Shown here: in pieces, positions 22,445-33,188 of the stretch
Numbering within the stretch: position 1 is the first letter of the stretch
Layout of the letters: each line of letters opens with the position of its first letter
Source: Cryptomeria japonica
Lineage: Eukaryota; Streptophyta; Pinopsida; Cupressales; Cupressaceae
DNA length: 64,000 nucleotides
Direction: 5' to 3'
Assembly: GCF_030272615.1 (NCBI RefSeq)
Contig: NC_081410.1
Location: 567,507,152-567,571,151, forward strand
Position numbers and translations under genes: made by a program
Notes under the pieces: generated by a model
Seen by the model: the letters and a program-made list of their open reading frames with translations, nothing else
Told to the model about the DNA's origin: nothing
Database searches by the model: none

Positions 22445-24073
22445 TTTTGCATTATTTTACTCATATCTCACAAACTGCTTGGATTTGTTGCAGTAAATTT
22501 TTTGTGCAGGTTTGGAAGACCATAAGGACTCTCCACTAAAAATTTCAGATTTTTTGAATCGATTTTGCATTTTATATGAATTTTTTATGATTTTTCATAA
22601 AAAATTAATTTTTGGAGCAAATTAGCAAATTTTTTGGATTTTCTTACATTTCTGGAAATCTCTTGAAATTTTACAGGTGGTCTTTTTTTATGATGAATCA
22701 GAACTTTGAATTGGTCAACAAAACGCATTATTGAAGGCCCCTATTTCACAAAGTCTTTTGGATCTAAAATTTACCTAACTTGTGTGCTTGCAGGAAGGGG
22801 TGATTATTTCAAACAATCCAAACTACTAATAAATCTTTGTTGCAGATCCTTGGCAAGGGTTTTTGGATTTTTATTGCGTGCCTTGTTTTCATAGACTAGC
22901 AAACACTTCAATTGGTGCACTAAAATTGAATCATTGTCTTTTGTGTCTTGAGCAATAGGCTCTTTTTGTTCAATCTTTAGAGGGCCTGTCTTCCCGTGTG
23001 GTCATTAGGACTAATAGTGAGAAGAGAACGACCCAAGTGGTAGCGAGGAAAACCCACCTCATCCGAACCACTATAATCAAATGTATTCATGGTGAAAACT
23101 ATGAATAACGTGTGCTGATTAGTTCATACCGACACTATGTCTCCCCATAAACCCGTTTGATCAAATTTATTTGATCAGTTGTAGGGGGTAACCCCTACCG
23201 GCTGGGAGCCTTCTGTATTTATAGAGCTGAAAGTGCCGCATGTATGGCCACTTTCAGCTCTATAAATTTTGCATTATTTTACTCATATCTCACAAACTGC
23301 TTGGATTTGTTGCAGTAAATTTTTTGTGCAGGTTTGGAAGACCATAAGGACTCTCCACTAAAAATTTCAGATTTTTTGAATCGATTTTGCATTTTATATG
23401 AATTTTTTATGATTTTTCATAAAAAATTAATTTTTGGAGCAAATTAGCAAATTTTTTGGATTTTCTTACGTTTCTGGAAATCTCTTGAAATTTTACAGGT
23501 GGTCTTTTTTTATGATGAATCAGATCTTTGAATTGGTCAACAAAACGCATTATTGAAGGCCCCTATTTCACAAAGTCTTTTGGATCTAAAATTTACCTAA
23601 CTTGTGTGCTTGCAGGAAGGGGTGATTATTTCAAACAATCCAAACTACTAATAAATCTTTGTTGCAGATCCTTGGCAAGGGTTTTTGGATTTTTATTGTG
23701 TGCCTTGTTTTCATAGACTAGCAAACACTTCAATTGGTGCACTAAAATTGAATCATTGTCTTTTGTGTCTTGAGCAATAGGCTCTTTTTGTTCAATCTTT
23801 AGAGGGCCTGTCTTCCCGTGTGGTCATTAGGACTAATAGTGAGAAGAGAATGACCCAAGTGGTAGCGAGGAAAACCCACCTCATCCGAACCACTATAATC
23901 AAATGTATTCATGGTGAAAACTATGAATAACGTGTGCTGATTAGTTCATACCGACACTATGTCTCCCCATAAACCCGTTTGATCAAATTTATTTGATCAG
24001 TTGTAGGGCGTAACCCCTACCGGCTGGGAGCCTTCTGTATTTATAGAGTTGAAAGTGCCGCATGTATGGCCAC
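22445..24073. repeat. Tandem duplication in the Ty3 leader (unit 822 bp)
   Basis: Copy 1 is 22445-23251 and copy 2 is 23267-24073; a fixed offset of 822 relates them with few differences. The 15 bases at the junction (23252-23266) are an inverted copy of 23218-23232. The 62-codon frames at 22706 and 23528 are the same passage in each copy and do not look like protein. Confidence 0.9.
23218..23266. repeat. Perfect 18-bp inverted repeat at the duplication junction
   Basis: Arms 23218-23235 and 23249-23266, loop of 13 bases. The second copy of the unit lacks the right arm, so the arm was created at the junction. Confidence 0.9.
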
Positions 24074-25083
24074 ACGAGCGGATGCCCTTACTAGCACCAT
24101 TTTGTTTTAGAGGCCCAAATCCTTCTAGTTGTTGGGGCAGGAGGTCGGACCTCTGGTAGCGGCCCACACACATACGGTTCTTAGTAGAGATACAAAGTTC
24201 ACCATGGGGAGTTTTCATGGGGACTGATGCTTGGATGACCCGAGAAGTGAGTGCCGAGGGTGGAGCCAGTGAGGTCAAGCATCTAAGTATCCGCTTTGAA
24301 TAGCGTAGCCTCGGGGGTAAAACCCCATGTGGGATCAACAACTATTGTCTTGGCCAGCTATAAGAATTGTGCTTGACTTATGTTAAACATTCAAACAATC
24401 AAGACCAAACAACAAAACATTGTGTCTTTTGTGTTTTCAAGTGTATGCAAAACAATTTTACATCAAACAACACACTTTCTTGGAGTCATTTTGCAGTCTA
24501 AACACTTGCAAACATTGAGTCCTCATCAACATTGTGTCCTCTTGTCACAAAAAATAGTCAAACATTCAGATTTGGTCACAACCAAAAACTTCACAAATTG
24601 GAAAAATTTCACAGTCCAGCAAACAAGAGAAATCAGTTTCGGAATACTTGAGCTTCCTAGGTTGTTTCTTCAGGTTTCATCTAGCATTCAACCTATCCTT
24701 GGGTCTCACATAGTCCATCATTGCTTCACATCTCATTTTACATTCACATTTGTCTAAACTTGAGTCAAAAGGTCACTTGCTTGTCCTCACTATACTTTTT
24801 CAACACACTACATACTACAACACTTTGCTAAGTGGTCCCTCATCAAGGTTTCTTACCTTTGGGTCTCATTTGGTCTTACTTAGAGTCAAGGTCAGCTTAC
24901 CTCATCAAGAGAAACTATCCTCTCTTTGGAAGTCACACCTACTCTACTACATACATACTTGGTCTTACACTTTGGACATTGCAAGTACACCTCAAGATTC
25001 ATTTACATTCCATTTTACTCTTGGTCTTCCATACTCTTTTCATTTTCATCTAGTCTCTCACATCTTGGTCAAACACCTAGTTC
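24074..25083 (+). other. Leader of the Ty3 element, no gene recognised
   Basis: Sequence between the duplicated leader block and the Gag ORF. Several short frames cross it but none resembles a protein family. It is rich in ACA and CTT words. Confidence 0.5.
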
Positions 25084-28000
25084 ATGGTTGAAATCCGCCT
25101 TCAAAAATCTAGGAGAAAAGCTAAAGAAGCTCAAGAATCCGCAAACATGAGTTCTTATGAGTATGACAATGATTTATTTTTCAATCCTGAGCACATTACA
25201 TTACCTGACATGGAGGTTTATAGAAACAATCCAAATGTGGAAAACATAGACACTACAAACAACAATGCTACACACAATGACAATGTGGACAACTTTTCAA
25301 TACAATCAGCAGATATAGAAGAATCCATAATGAATCCTCATTTCAATAGATTGGTTGAAGAGATAATGAAGAGGGATAGACAATACTTCTTACACATGAT
25401 GGCACAAAGTGGAGCTAAAATACCTCATGATTTTGACATGTCTCAAATAATGGAACATAGACCTTTGCAACAACCTCACTCCAATATGGATCAAAGGAGG
25501 CCTAATAGTGGAGGAAATAGAGGACCACATTTGATACCTGAATCACCATCAGCTTTGCTTCAAAAACCAGAAATCCCACATACACACGGTCAAACATATG
25601 ATACTTACCTTCGAAGACCATTATGGAAGTCTTATGCAGATAGATATGCTCAATCACATGCTCAAGCTATGGATCAATCAAAACAAGTGGACATTCAAAG
25701 GCATACTCAAAATTTGGACACAAGGAAACCTCATGTCAAATTTGGGGGCAACACAATAGAACATGACATGCCTATAGAATATGGTATACATGCACAAAAT
25801 AGATATGGGGTTCCTCAACATGAAGCTATACCAAGTGCTCCATATATGCCGCATCAATATAGACCTCCATATGGACATGTCTACGATCAGTATCATCCAT
25901 ACATGCAACAAGCTCCTCGTCAAATGGGTGTTTCAAACACGGGGTATGTTACAAGAAATAGATCTCCTCCCAAGAGTAATTTGGAGCAACAAATAAGAGA
26001 TTTACAAAAGAAAATGGAGGACATGAGTACACCAAAACCAACATACACTATGAGAGATATATGTCCTTATCCATTTGATAAGAGCATCCCAATGCCTCCA
26101 TTTCATGCACACTTTGTGACACCAAAATTTGACAAGTATAGAGGAAAGGGAGACCCCAAGGCACACATAAGACAATTTTTCACAGCTTGCATTGAGGTAG
26201 CGGCAGAAGAAACATATTTGATGAGGTTGTTCCCACAGAGCTTAGGAGATCAAGCTATGGAATGGTTTTCTCAATTACCTCCCGGTATTAAGTCATGGGG
26301 TGATCTAGCAGAGGCATTCATTCAGCATTTCTCCTACAATATAGAAACAGATATCTCAGTCACTACTCTATGCAATACTAAGCAAAAGGAAGGAGAATCT
26401 TTTGCGTCATTTTTACAAAGATGGAGAAACTTAGCTAGCAGATGCTCTTATGAAATCCCACAGAAACAAATGGTAGAAATGTTCACTCAAAACGTTAACA
26501 AGGATATTGGCTATGATCTCAGGAAAGCTTGTTTGTCTACATTCAAGGATGTTATTGAAAAGGGCCTAGCAACAGAAAAGGTCTTAATTGAACAAGGAGT
26601 CATTAAGATATTCAAAGAAAACAAAGAGGACTTTAAAGGAAAAGACAAGCCAAGATTTTGGAATAAGAACAAGAATACAGTTAATGATGGTGTTGTTGAT
26701 GCCAACACAGTGAGACCCAAATTCGTCTTTTCGGGATCAAGTTCTACAAACAATCAAGTATATACTCAAACAACTTCCAGATCACGAAGGAAGTACACCC
26801 CATTGGGAGAACCACTTGAATCAGTCTTCAAAAAGCTTGTGGCAAACAAGGTAATCACAGTTCCAGATTTTCCTCCATATGAACCAAAGGTTAAGCCGAA
26901 TTGGTGGAATGATGATGAGTATTGTGAATTTCATAAGAGCAAGGGTCATAAGACGAGAAATTGTCATCGACTGAAGAACATCGTACAAGATCTCATTGAT
27001 AGAGGTGACATTGAGATTGAGGGACACTCATCCAATCAAGAACATGAGATGTTTAAGGAACCATTCCCAAAGCACGACAATGGAAAAGCTAAAGTCACAG
27101 ATGATCAAGCCAACTATACTAGAGCACCTTACAACTATGATTCAACTATCAATCATATCTTGATGGACAATCATATCTCTACTATTACCATCAAGAACAA
27201 AAATCCTGAGAATCCTCCTCAGCGACCCAAGATTGTCCTAAGAGGTGTTGGATCTTCTTCCGAACCTACCTCTGAGTGTCATGTTACAACCTGTCGAGGT
27301 AAAATTACTTTGCAAGGTGCTCCAACTAAAAACACCGCTTCTTCATCAACCAAACCTGAGTATGACCTTGTAGAACAGTTAGGGAAGACACCCACGCTCA
27401 TTTCAATCCTTGAGCTATTACGCATATCTCCCGCACATAAAGCTATTCTGGACAAAATCTTGAGAGACACCGCCGTTCCTACTGATCTGAACGTGGACCA
27501 GTTTCAAGCCATGGTGGGATACCTTTCCATTCCACATTCCCTTACATTCATAGACGCCGATGACGCCTCTGTAAGTCAGCCACATAATGCACCATTATAT
27601 ATTGAAGCCTTCATACACAAACATCGAATAAAGCGAGTCCCGATAGATGGAGGAGCTGGTCTAAACCTTTGTACATTGAACACCATTAAACAATTGGGAT
27701 ATTCTGATAAAGCTATGAATTCTACAAACAAAATCACCATCAAGGCATATGACGATGAAGAGCGTTCATCCAAGGGCACAGTCACCTTACCTCTCAGAGT
27801 TGGGCCAGTTACAAAGGATGTGGTTTGTCAAGTCCTAGACATCGATCTCACATACAACATACTCTTGGGACGCCCATGGATTCATGAAATGAGCGCAGTC
27901 CCATCTACATATCATCGATGTATCAAGTTTCCACACAATGGAGTTGAAGTGACTGTCAAAGCGGATCCAAATCCATTCATATATTGCAACAATCTACAAC

Positions 28001-29196
28001 CTAGATCCGAAATAACAATTCCAGCTAATCGAGAAGCTATTCCTTCATCGGCATATGTGGATCCTGAATCCTTAAAAGCTTCTACATCCAAACAAGCAGA
28101 GCTAAAAGAAAAGTTCAAGATTAAAGACCTAGGATGTGGTGAGTATATATTTCATGTTGACCAACTCCCATTATCTCCTAAGGTATTCTGTCAACAAGAA
28201 CAACCTACAAACAATTTTCAATGCCAAGGAATTGGGTGTGAACCACCTAGTGTTCTGGCTACTAAGTTTGAATGCAAATCTCCTCTAGTGGTGCAAGCAT
28301 CTCTTGATATCAATAGTCCTAAGAGTGGTTTCAGTGAAGAATCTATTGAGCGTATCGCCAACCCTCTTGAGGACTCACATAGCTTTACCATATCATCCAC
28401 TCATTCCATTTCCACTCCACTTCCAGACTTGGATCAACAAGAATTACAAAAGCCCTTACTCATTGGGGATCACAAATCAAGCTTTAAAAAGAAAAATCTA
28501 AAAGTCAATAATAAAGAAAAGTCCTTTAGTCCAAATCAAAATCAAAAGCTATTGGACTCTGAAAAAAACAAGGTCAAGGATAAAAATCCTATGAAGCAAA
28601 AAGAGCAAGAGTTGATCTCCCCTAATATCAAAATAACTGGGGGCAAAAGTTCTAAAATTTCAAGTCAAAAAGCACACTTGTTGATCTTAAGTCTCCATCA
28701 TGCTATCCTACTTTCACTTCTTTTCACAATCATAAGCCTTCATCACTCATCCACTTGTTCCACACATCCATCCCCTTTTGGTGATACATCACGGACCTTT
28801 AATGGAGCTTCCTCGAAGGACTTTTCTATCAGTGATGCCCAAACTTCTTCAGGTGACATGCATACGGGCCTACGTAGTCCACACACTAGTAATTCTATCT
28901 TAGTTCCTTCATCGAGGAAGACATTCACTCAAGCTACACATCATTCAGTCAAGGAACAATGCAGTTACAATCACAAGGTTAAGCCTCATACATTTGAGGT
29001 GGGTGACTTAGTTCTCAGAGAAAATCCTAAATATCAGCAAGACAGAGAGAAGAAGGGCAAGTTTGAACCAAATTGGCTTGGTCCTTACATCATTACAGCA
29101 GCATATGGATCTGGGGCATATCAGCTCTCAACTACAGAAGGTGAACCTTTGGAGGATCCTATCAACAACATGCACCTTTGCAGGTTTTACACATAG
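25084..29196 (+). CDS. Ty3 Gag-protease polyprotein fused to an integrase C-terminal tail
   Basis: An uninterrupted frame of 1370 codons. An alternative start is the Met at 25147 (MSSYEYDNDL). Residues about 1-330 are Gln/Pro/His rich. The Gag core is at about 335-510 (KFDKYRGKGDPKAHIRQFF, GDQAMEWFSQLPPGI, FASFLQRWRNLASRC). A Cys/His knuckle lies near 614 (CEFHKSKGHKTRNC). The retropepsin domain is near 840-960, with the active-site motif IDGGAGLNLC and the flap-side ILLGRPWIH. After a Lys/Ser-rich linker and a hydrophobic run near 1200-1220, residues about 1300-1370 read HTFEVGDLVLRE, KFEPNWLGPYII and INNMHLCRFYT, the C-terminal end of a Ty3 integrase. RT, RNase H and the integrase core are absent, so it would depend on another element. 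That it stayed open suggests recent activity or relaxed decay. Confidence 0.85.
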   Translation: MVEIRLQKSRRKAKEAQESANMSSYEYDNDLFFNPEHITLPDMEVYRNNPNVENIDTTNNNATHNDNVDNFSIQSADIEESIMNPHFNRLVEEIMKRDRQYFLHMMAQSGAKIPHDFDMSQIMEHRPLQQPHSNMDQRRPNSGGNRGPHLIPESPSALLQKPEIPHTHGQTYDTYLRRPLWKSYADRYAQSHAQAMDQSKQVDIQRHTQNLDTRKPHVKFGGNTIEHDMPIEYGIHAQNRYGVPQHEAIPSAPYMPHQYRPPYGHVYDQYHPYMQQAPRQMGVSNTGYVTRNRSPPKSNLEQQIRDLQKKMEDMSTPKPTYTMRDICPYPFDKSIPMPPFHAHFVTPKFDKYRGKGDPKAHIRQFFTACIEVAAEETYLMRLFPQSLGDQAMEWFSQLPPGIKSWGDLAEAFIQHFSYNIETDISVTTLCNTKQKEGESFASFLQRWRNLASRCSYEIPQKQMVEMFTQNVNKDIGYDLRKACLSTFKDVIEKGLATEKVLIEQGVIKIFKENKEDFKGKDKPRFWNKNKNTVNDGVVDANTVRPKFVFSGSSSTNNQVYTQTTSRSRRKYTPLGEPLESVFKKLVANKVITVPDFPPYEPKVKPNWWNDDEYCEFHKSKGHKTRNCHRLKNIVQDLIDRGDIEIEGHSSNQEHEMFKEPFPKHDNGKAKVTDDQANYTRAPYNYDSTINHILMDNHISTITIKNKNPENPPQRPKIVLRGVGSSSEPTSECHVTTCRGKITLQGAPTKNTASSSTKPEYDLVEQLGKTPTLISILELLRISPAHKAILDKILRDTAVPTDLNVDQFQAMVGYLSIPHSLTFIDADDASVSQPHNAPLYIEAFIHKHRIKRVPIDGGAGLNLCTLNTIKQLGYSDKAMNSTNKITIKAYDDEERSSKGTVTLPLRVGPVTKDVVCQVLDIDLTYNILLGRPWIHEMSAVPSTYHRCIKFPHNGVEVTVKADPNPFIYCNNLQPRSEITIPANREAIPSSAYVDPESLKASTSKQAELKEKFKIKDLGCGEYIFHVDQLPLSPKVFCQQEQPTNNFQCQGIGCEPPSVLATKFECKSPLVVQASLDINSPKSGFSEESIERIANPLEDSHSFTISSTHSISTPLPDLDQQELQKPLLIGDHKSSFKKKNLKVNNKEKSFSPNQNQKLLDSEKNKVKDKNPMKQKEQELISPNIKITGGKSSKISSQKAHLLILSLHHAILLSLLFTIISLHHSSTCSTHPSPFGDTSRTFNGASSKDFSISDAQTSSGDMHTGLRSPHTSNSILVPSSRKTFTQATHHSVKEQCSYNHKVKPHTFEVGDLVLRENPKYQQDREKKGKFEPNWLGPYIITAAYGSGAYQLSTTEGEPLEDPINNMHLCRFYT

Positions 29197-30902
29197 CTCT
29201 TCAGAGTATCCTAATTCAAAAATACAAAAAAAAATTATAAAACAAAAAAATCGTTACTTGGTGAAAACCTGGCAAACAGGTGCCTTGTGACACAAAAAAC
29301 ATTGAAAAATCGAAAAAAGTAAAGAGAAATAATTTCGTCCAACGGTGAAAACCACTTCGGTGGCGCCCTGAGCAAGTACCATGGTGAAAACTGGGTCACC
29401 AGCGCCATGCGTAGAGACATTGCTCCTCCCTCCTTCAGGATTCACTTTCATCCTTTCACTTTGCACACACTCACAACCTATTCATCCATAATAAACTTAC
29501 CCAGTCCCATCATGGCTTGTTATTGATCTACCCAAGATTGGTTAGCCATTCATAATAAACCTCCCTTTTCGCCTCCCTTTCCATCCATAATAAATCAGAT
29601 CCTATCTGTGGCTAAGGCAAAATCCTACGTCTAGTGATGGGTGTGGAACTGAGAACATCACATGTTTCAAGGAGTACAGTTTCTTCCAGCTTCCTTCAGT
29701 CTATCTGCGCACAATCCGCAATAAAGCAACATTTGCATCACAGATCCGCAATAAAGTTTCATCTTCTCCGCAATAAAGTATCAGTTTCATGGATTCAGTC
29801 AGTTTCAGATGAGACACAGCAGCAACAATGGGCTTCAACAAATCAAATATTTCAACAGACTCAGACAACATTATGGTTCAGTGCTATCTATCCTTTCTGT
29901 GAAAGTGAACATTGTGACCATAATAAAATAAGACTTATACAAGTGACAAGAGACACTAAACTTGAGGACTACAGTGGATGTTGGTGTCGAGTCTTGGTTT
30001 TCTTTTGATTTTATCTTTCTGGTGACATGTCTTTTAGCTTTTCTAGGATGTCTTTGACTAGAGATTCTATCTCCAGGATGTCTTTGACTAGAAAGGCGAG
30101 GATGGGGTATCGTCACCCATTTTCTTTTGCTGTCTGTCGATTGTCTTTTAGTAATGCTATGACTTGTCCAAGGATATGAGGACACTGTGAGTCTAGTATG
30201 AACTGGGGCATTCCTTGTTTGTGACTGTCTTATCTCCATGCAAACAGGTACAATGACTTTCTGGGCCGAACAAATGCCTCGATTGTCATAACCTATTCTA
30301 CCATAATAAAGCTCAATGATGATAACGCACAAGAAGCTCTTTCACGTTCATATCTTCTGTCTTCCATCCCCCTTTCTTGATTGACTTCCATTGTCCTTCT
30401 CGAGTCCGCGTAGCCCGCTATCACATGACTGAGTATAATGACACACCAAAAACATTTGCATTTCATATAGTTACACCTACATCACCACATATAAGCATTT
30501 CATACATACATATAGATATCACAATTGCATCACATCCTACATACAACACATGTTAACACATCTCACATTTTCATTATGTAAATAATCATTTGCATTATCA
30601 TATTCATTTGCATTACATACATTCACATTTGCATCATGCATACGCATATAAAACATAAAAGAACAAAATATATTGCATTGCATCATATACATATTTGCAT
30701 CCATATCATAAGCATCACATAAGAACATCTCATCACATAGGTACACATGCATATAGCTGCCGCAAAAATGGATCATCTCTCATATATAATCAAAAGTGTC
30801 ATGATACAATGATGTTAAAAGAATCATATGGCTACAAAATCACCCGCAGGTGTCTACAATACAAAAATGGTACAATACTGATACATAGGGAGCCCTCTAA
30901 GG
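29197..30902 (+). other. Non-coding region between Gag-protease and the antisense PMD gene
   Basis: No gene recognised. It includes repeated CATAATAAA words (29480-29600), a duplicated AGGATGTCTTTGACTAGA (about 30046 and 30076) and a CAT-rich stretch (30430-30780). Confidence 0.5.
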
Positions 30903-32075
30903 CTATGATGAACTCCCTCCCTCGGAGCCGCCTGGCCTCGACGGAGTTTGAGCCCTAGAAGGACCCACCCCAAGATCAACTCTCCTGGCCCCTGTGTCCC
31001 CTGCAGCCACCCCTTGTGTCGTCCTATCCAGACAGAGGAACCCACTGATAACTCCTATCAACACTATTGGTAGTGCTAATCCTGTCCATGTCATGGTATC
31101 CCATGCCACATGTCCCACCCTCATCCCTAGTCCTGGATCCTAGAACACTCGTCTCAGTGCATCCCTATCTCCGTCTCGATCATAGGGTACTAACTCCCCA
31201 TCGATCGGTATCTGTAGAATCCTATATACATCCTCCAAGGTGATTGTCATCTCACCCATCGGCAAATGCAAACTACAAGTCTTTGAGTGCCATCTCTCAG
31301 CCAGTGCAGTCAACAATCCCATGTTCACCTGAAAATCAGGCACATACAGCACATGTCTCAAACCCATCTCCTCGATGGCAGCTCTGTCCTCAAGTGTCAA
31401 CTCAGGTCCCAACCTCTGCGTCGACGGGAATCTCTCCCGTCACTCTAGCATCGGCAAATACTCCTGCAGTAAAGCAACTCAATCATGTCAGTTATAGTGG
31501 CATTCACTGTTTATCACAAAATGCTACTCGCTATCTAAATGCATATGGCTATCTACCCTAGTGACACTCACTGTTCATCACAAAGTGTTGTTGATTATCC
31601 TAGTGGTACTCCCTGTTCATCACAAAGTACTACGTGTGTGACACTCCCTGTTCATCACAAAGTGTTACTCACATTTGCACTCCCTGTTCATCACAAAGTG
31701 CTGCTCATATTTTAGTACTCCCTGTTCATCACAAAGTACTTTATCTTGGTACTCACTGTTCATCACAAAGTGCCTTGATCTATCCTAGTCTTCCTAGAGG
31801 ACCTGCTTGAGTGTATCCTCTCAGCAGCTTATCCAATCGACAGCGTATGTTCATCACAGAACTGTCGATTTGACCTAGAAAATGCAAATTCATACTTTTC
31901 AAATGTAAACGCGCTTTCCTGACATAAACGTGCATTTATTACATTACCTAGTATGCAATAATGACAACAATAAATGCATCAAAGTACGAGGAGGTTTTGT
32001 GGTACTCACTGGCTCTCCTACCTCTACTGGCCTCTGGAATCGGCGAACGCGGTCAAATATATGAACCAAAGCCAT
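30903..32075 (-). pseudogene. Plant mobile domain (PMD) gene, antisense in the Ty3 element
   Basis: Read on the minus strand, exon 1 runs from the ATG at 32075 to about 32010 (MALVHIFDRVRRFQRPVEVG plus EP, 22 codons), followed by a consensus donor GTGAGT. Exon 2 starts at 31463 after TTTACTGCAG and stays in phase 0 to 30903. It reads EYLPMLE, a TGA, then GPELTLEDRAAIEEMGLRHV, LLTALAERWHSKTCSLHLP, GEMTITLEDVYRILQIPIDG (the PMD signature), a TAG near 31139, and VISGFLCLDRTTQG, ending in a Ser/Gly-rich tail. PMD proteins such as MAIN and MAIL1 are nuclear plant proteins; the domain is also known in transposons. Two stops make this copy a pseudogene. The intron contains the hairpin array. A second, diverged copy at 56984-58483 has the same structure. 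Confidence 0.75.
31496..31776. repeat. Seven hairpin units with covarying stems
   Basis: Inner stems and loops: GCATT/AATGC at 31500, ACACT/AGTGT at 31564, GTACT/AGTAC at 31606, ACACT/AGTGT at 31641, GCACT/AGTGC at 31677, GTACT/AGTAC at 31715, GTACT/AGTGC at 31749 (one G-U pair). Every loop is exactly 15 bases, C(A/C)CTGTT(C/T)ATCACAA. Unit starts are 34 to 64 bases apart. A loop core without stem recurs at about 31848. The array lies in the intron of the antisense PMD gene. Confidence 0.85.
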
Positions 32076-32163
32076 CGCTGCTGATTGCTGCTGCTCTATT
32101 TTCGCTCTGCACTCTGCTCTCGTGGATGTGTAGATGACAATGAGGATGTATTTTCCCCCGTGG

Positions 32164-32176
32164 TCTATCTTATAGA
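32164..32176 (-). promoter_or_regulatory. TATA-like box of the antisense PMD gene
   Basis: GTCTATAAGATAG on the minus strand, about 90 to 100 bases upstream of the PMD start codon at 32075. The second PMD copy has a TATA-like box at a similar distance. Confidence 0.45.
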
Positions 32177-32400
32177 CTACCCCTAGCCTTCGTTTCCTGA
32201 GTCAGTCTTCTTTATCCCGTGACTTTGTCACTTTATCCAGTCAGTCCATTCTAGCCTCTCTTTCTTATCGAGAGATTGTCTGCAATCTTTTCAGACATTT
32301 TCATCCAATCTCTCGAGGGGGCATATTATTCCCATCCTGGGGCAACTCTGTATCAGTTCATCTTATTTTCTTTGAAACAACGCGACAAGCTGCATTGTCT

Positions 32401-32415
32401 CAAAGAGGGGCAAAA
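32401..32415 (+). promoter_or_regulatory. Polypurine tract of the Ty3 element
   Basis: CAAAGAGGGGCAAAA directly before the LTR at 32416. The same motif precedes the LTR at 58896. Confidence 0.8.
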
Positions 32416-33188
32416 TGTAGACACCTAAAATTGTCCAGTCTAATTAAATAAATATTTTATTTATTTAATTATCTAAGCCTAATTCTTCTATTAATTAAAT
32501 AAATCTTTATTTATTTAATTAATTCATTTATCCTCTTCTAGCCTTATTTCTCATTTAAATAAATACATTTATTTATTTAAATTACCCCTTTTCCTAAATT
32601 AAATAAATATTTTATTTATTTAATTGTCTTATTCTTCTATTAATTAAATAAATATTTATTTATTTAATTAATTCATTAGCTTTTTCTACCCATGACACAT
32701 GTCATTCATCTCTTAATTCATACACTACCTACCTCTTTCATTATTTTGGTATTTCTTTTACCTACCCTCTAATCCTAGCCGACCTCTCTTTTTACACCTC
32801 TGAATCTTATCCCTCCATTTCATATTGTGTCTTCTATTTAAGGAGATGCTTTCTTCATTGTCAAACCCTAATGATTGATTTTGGAGTACTTGGCTACACT
32901 ACGATCCTACTTGCAACCACATTCCGTTCTTTGTTGAGCTCTTGTGCATATAAAAATCTGAGAGCAAATATATCAAGCAAGATCAATGGAGATAGGAAGA
33001 ATGGAGATCAAAACCCTATTGGACATGTGATTGGTATAATCTTTGTGATTTTGAGTTATTTGCATTGTCTTAGGTTATCTTCATATGTTATGGTGGATCT
33101 TTGTTCATTGTTAGGCTAGGGTTTAGTGGTTGGATTCATTTTAGCCTTTCAATCTTGTTATTATTGTTATCCATTTTCACCATATACA
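32416..33188 (+). repeat. 3' LTR of the Ty3 element
   Basis: TGTAGACACC to CCATATACA, 773 bp, nearly identical to the solo LTR at 20008-20780. It is followed by GTAAT and the rest of the copia LTR, just as in the other copy. Confidence 0.9.

Larger units (their letters stand above)
22387..32415 (+). mobile_element. Ty3 element internal region (rearranged leader, Gag-protease, antisense PMD gene)
   Basis: Leader with an 822-bp tandem duplication (22445-24073), a long open Gag-protease ORF (25084-29196), an untranslated stretch (29197-30902), an antisense PMD gene (30903-32075) and a polypurine tract (32401-32415) before the LTR at 32416. The 3' end is similar to that of the element at 56984-58895, so the two are related families. 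RT, RNase H and the integrase core are missing. Confidence 0.8.

Noticed and set aside
23997-24341. 114-codon minus-strand ORF in the Ty3 leader
   Set aside because: It runs antisense through leader sequence, has no recognisable domain, no TATA or splice support, and starts inside the duplicated unit.
31496-31870. CRISPR-like pattern (short repeats with unequal spacers)
   Set aside because: The DNA is plant retroelement sequence, there are no cas genes, spacers are irregular (about 10-40 bases), and the repeat arms vary together as stems, which CRISPR repeats do not do.
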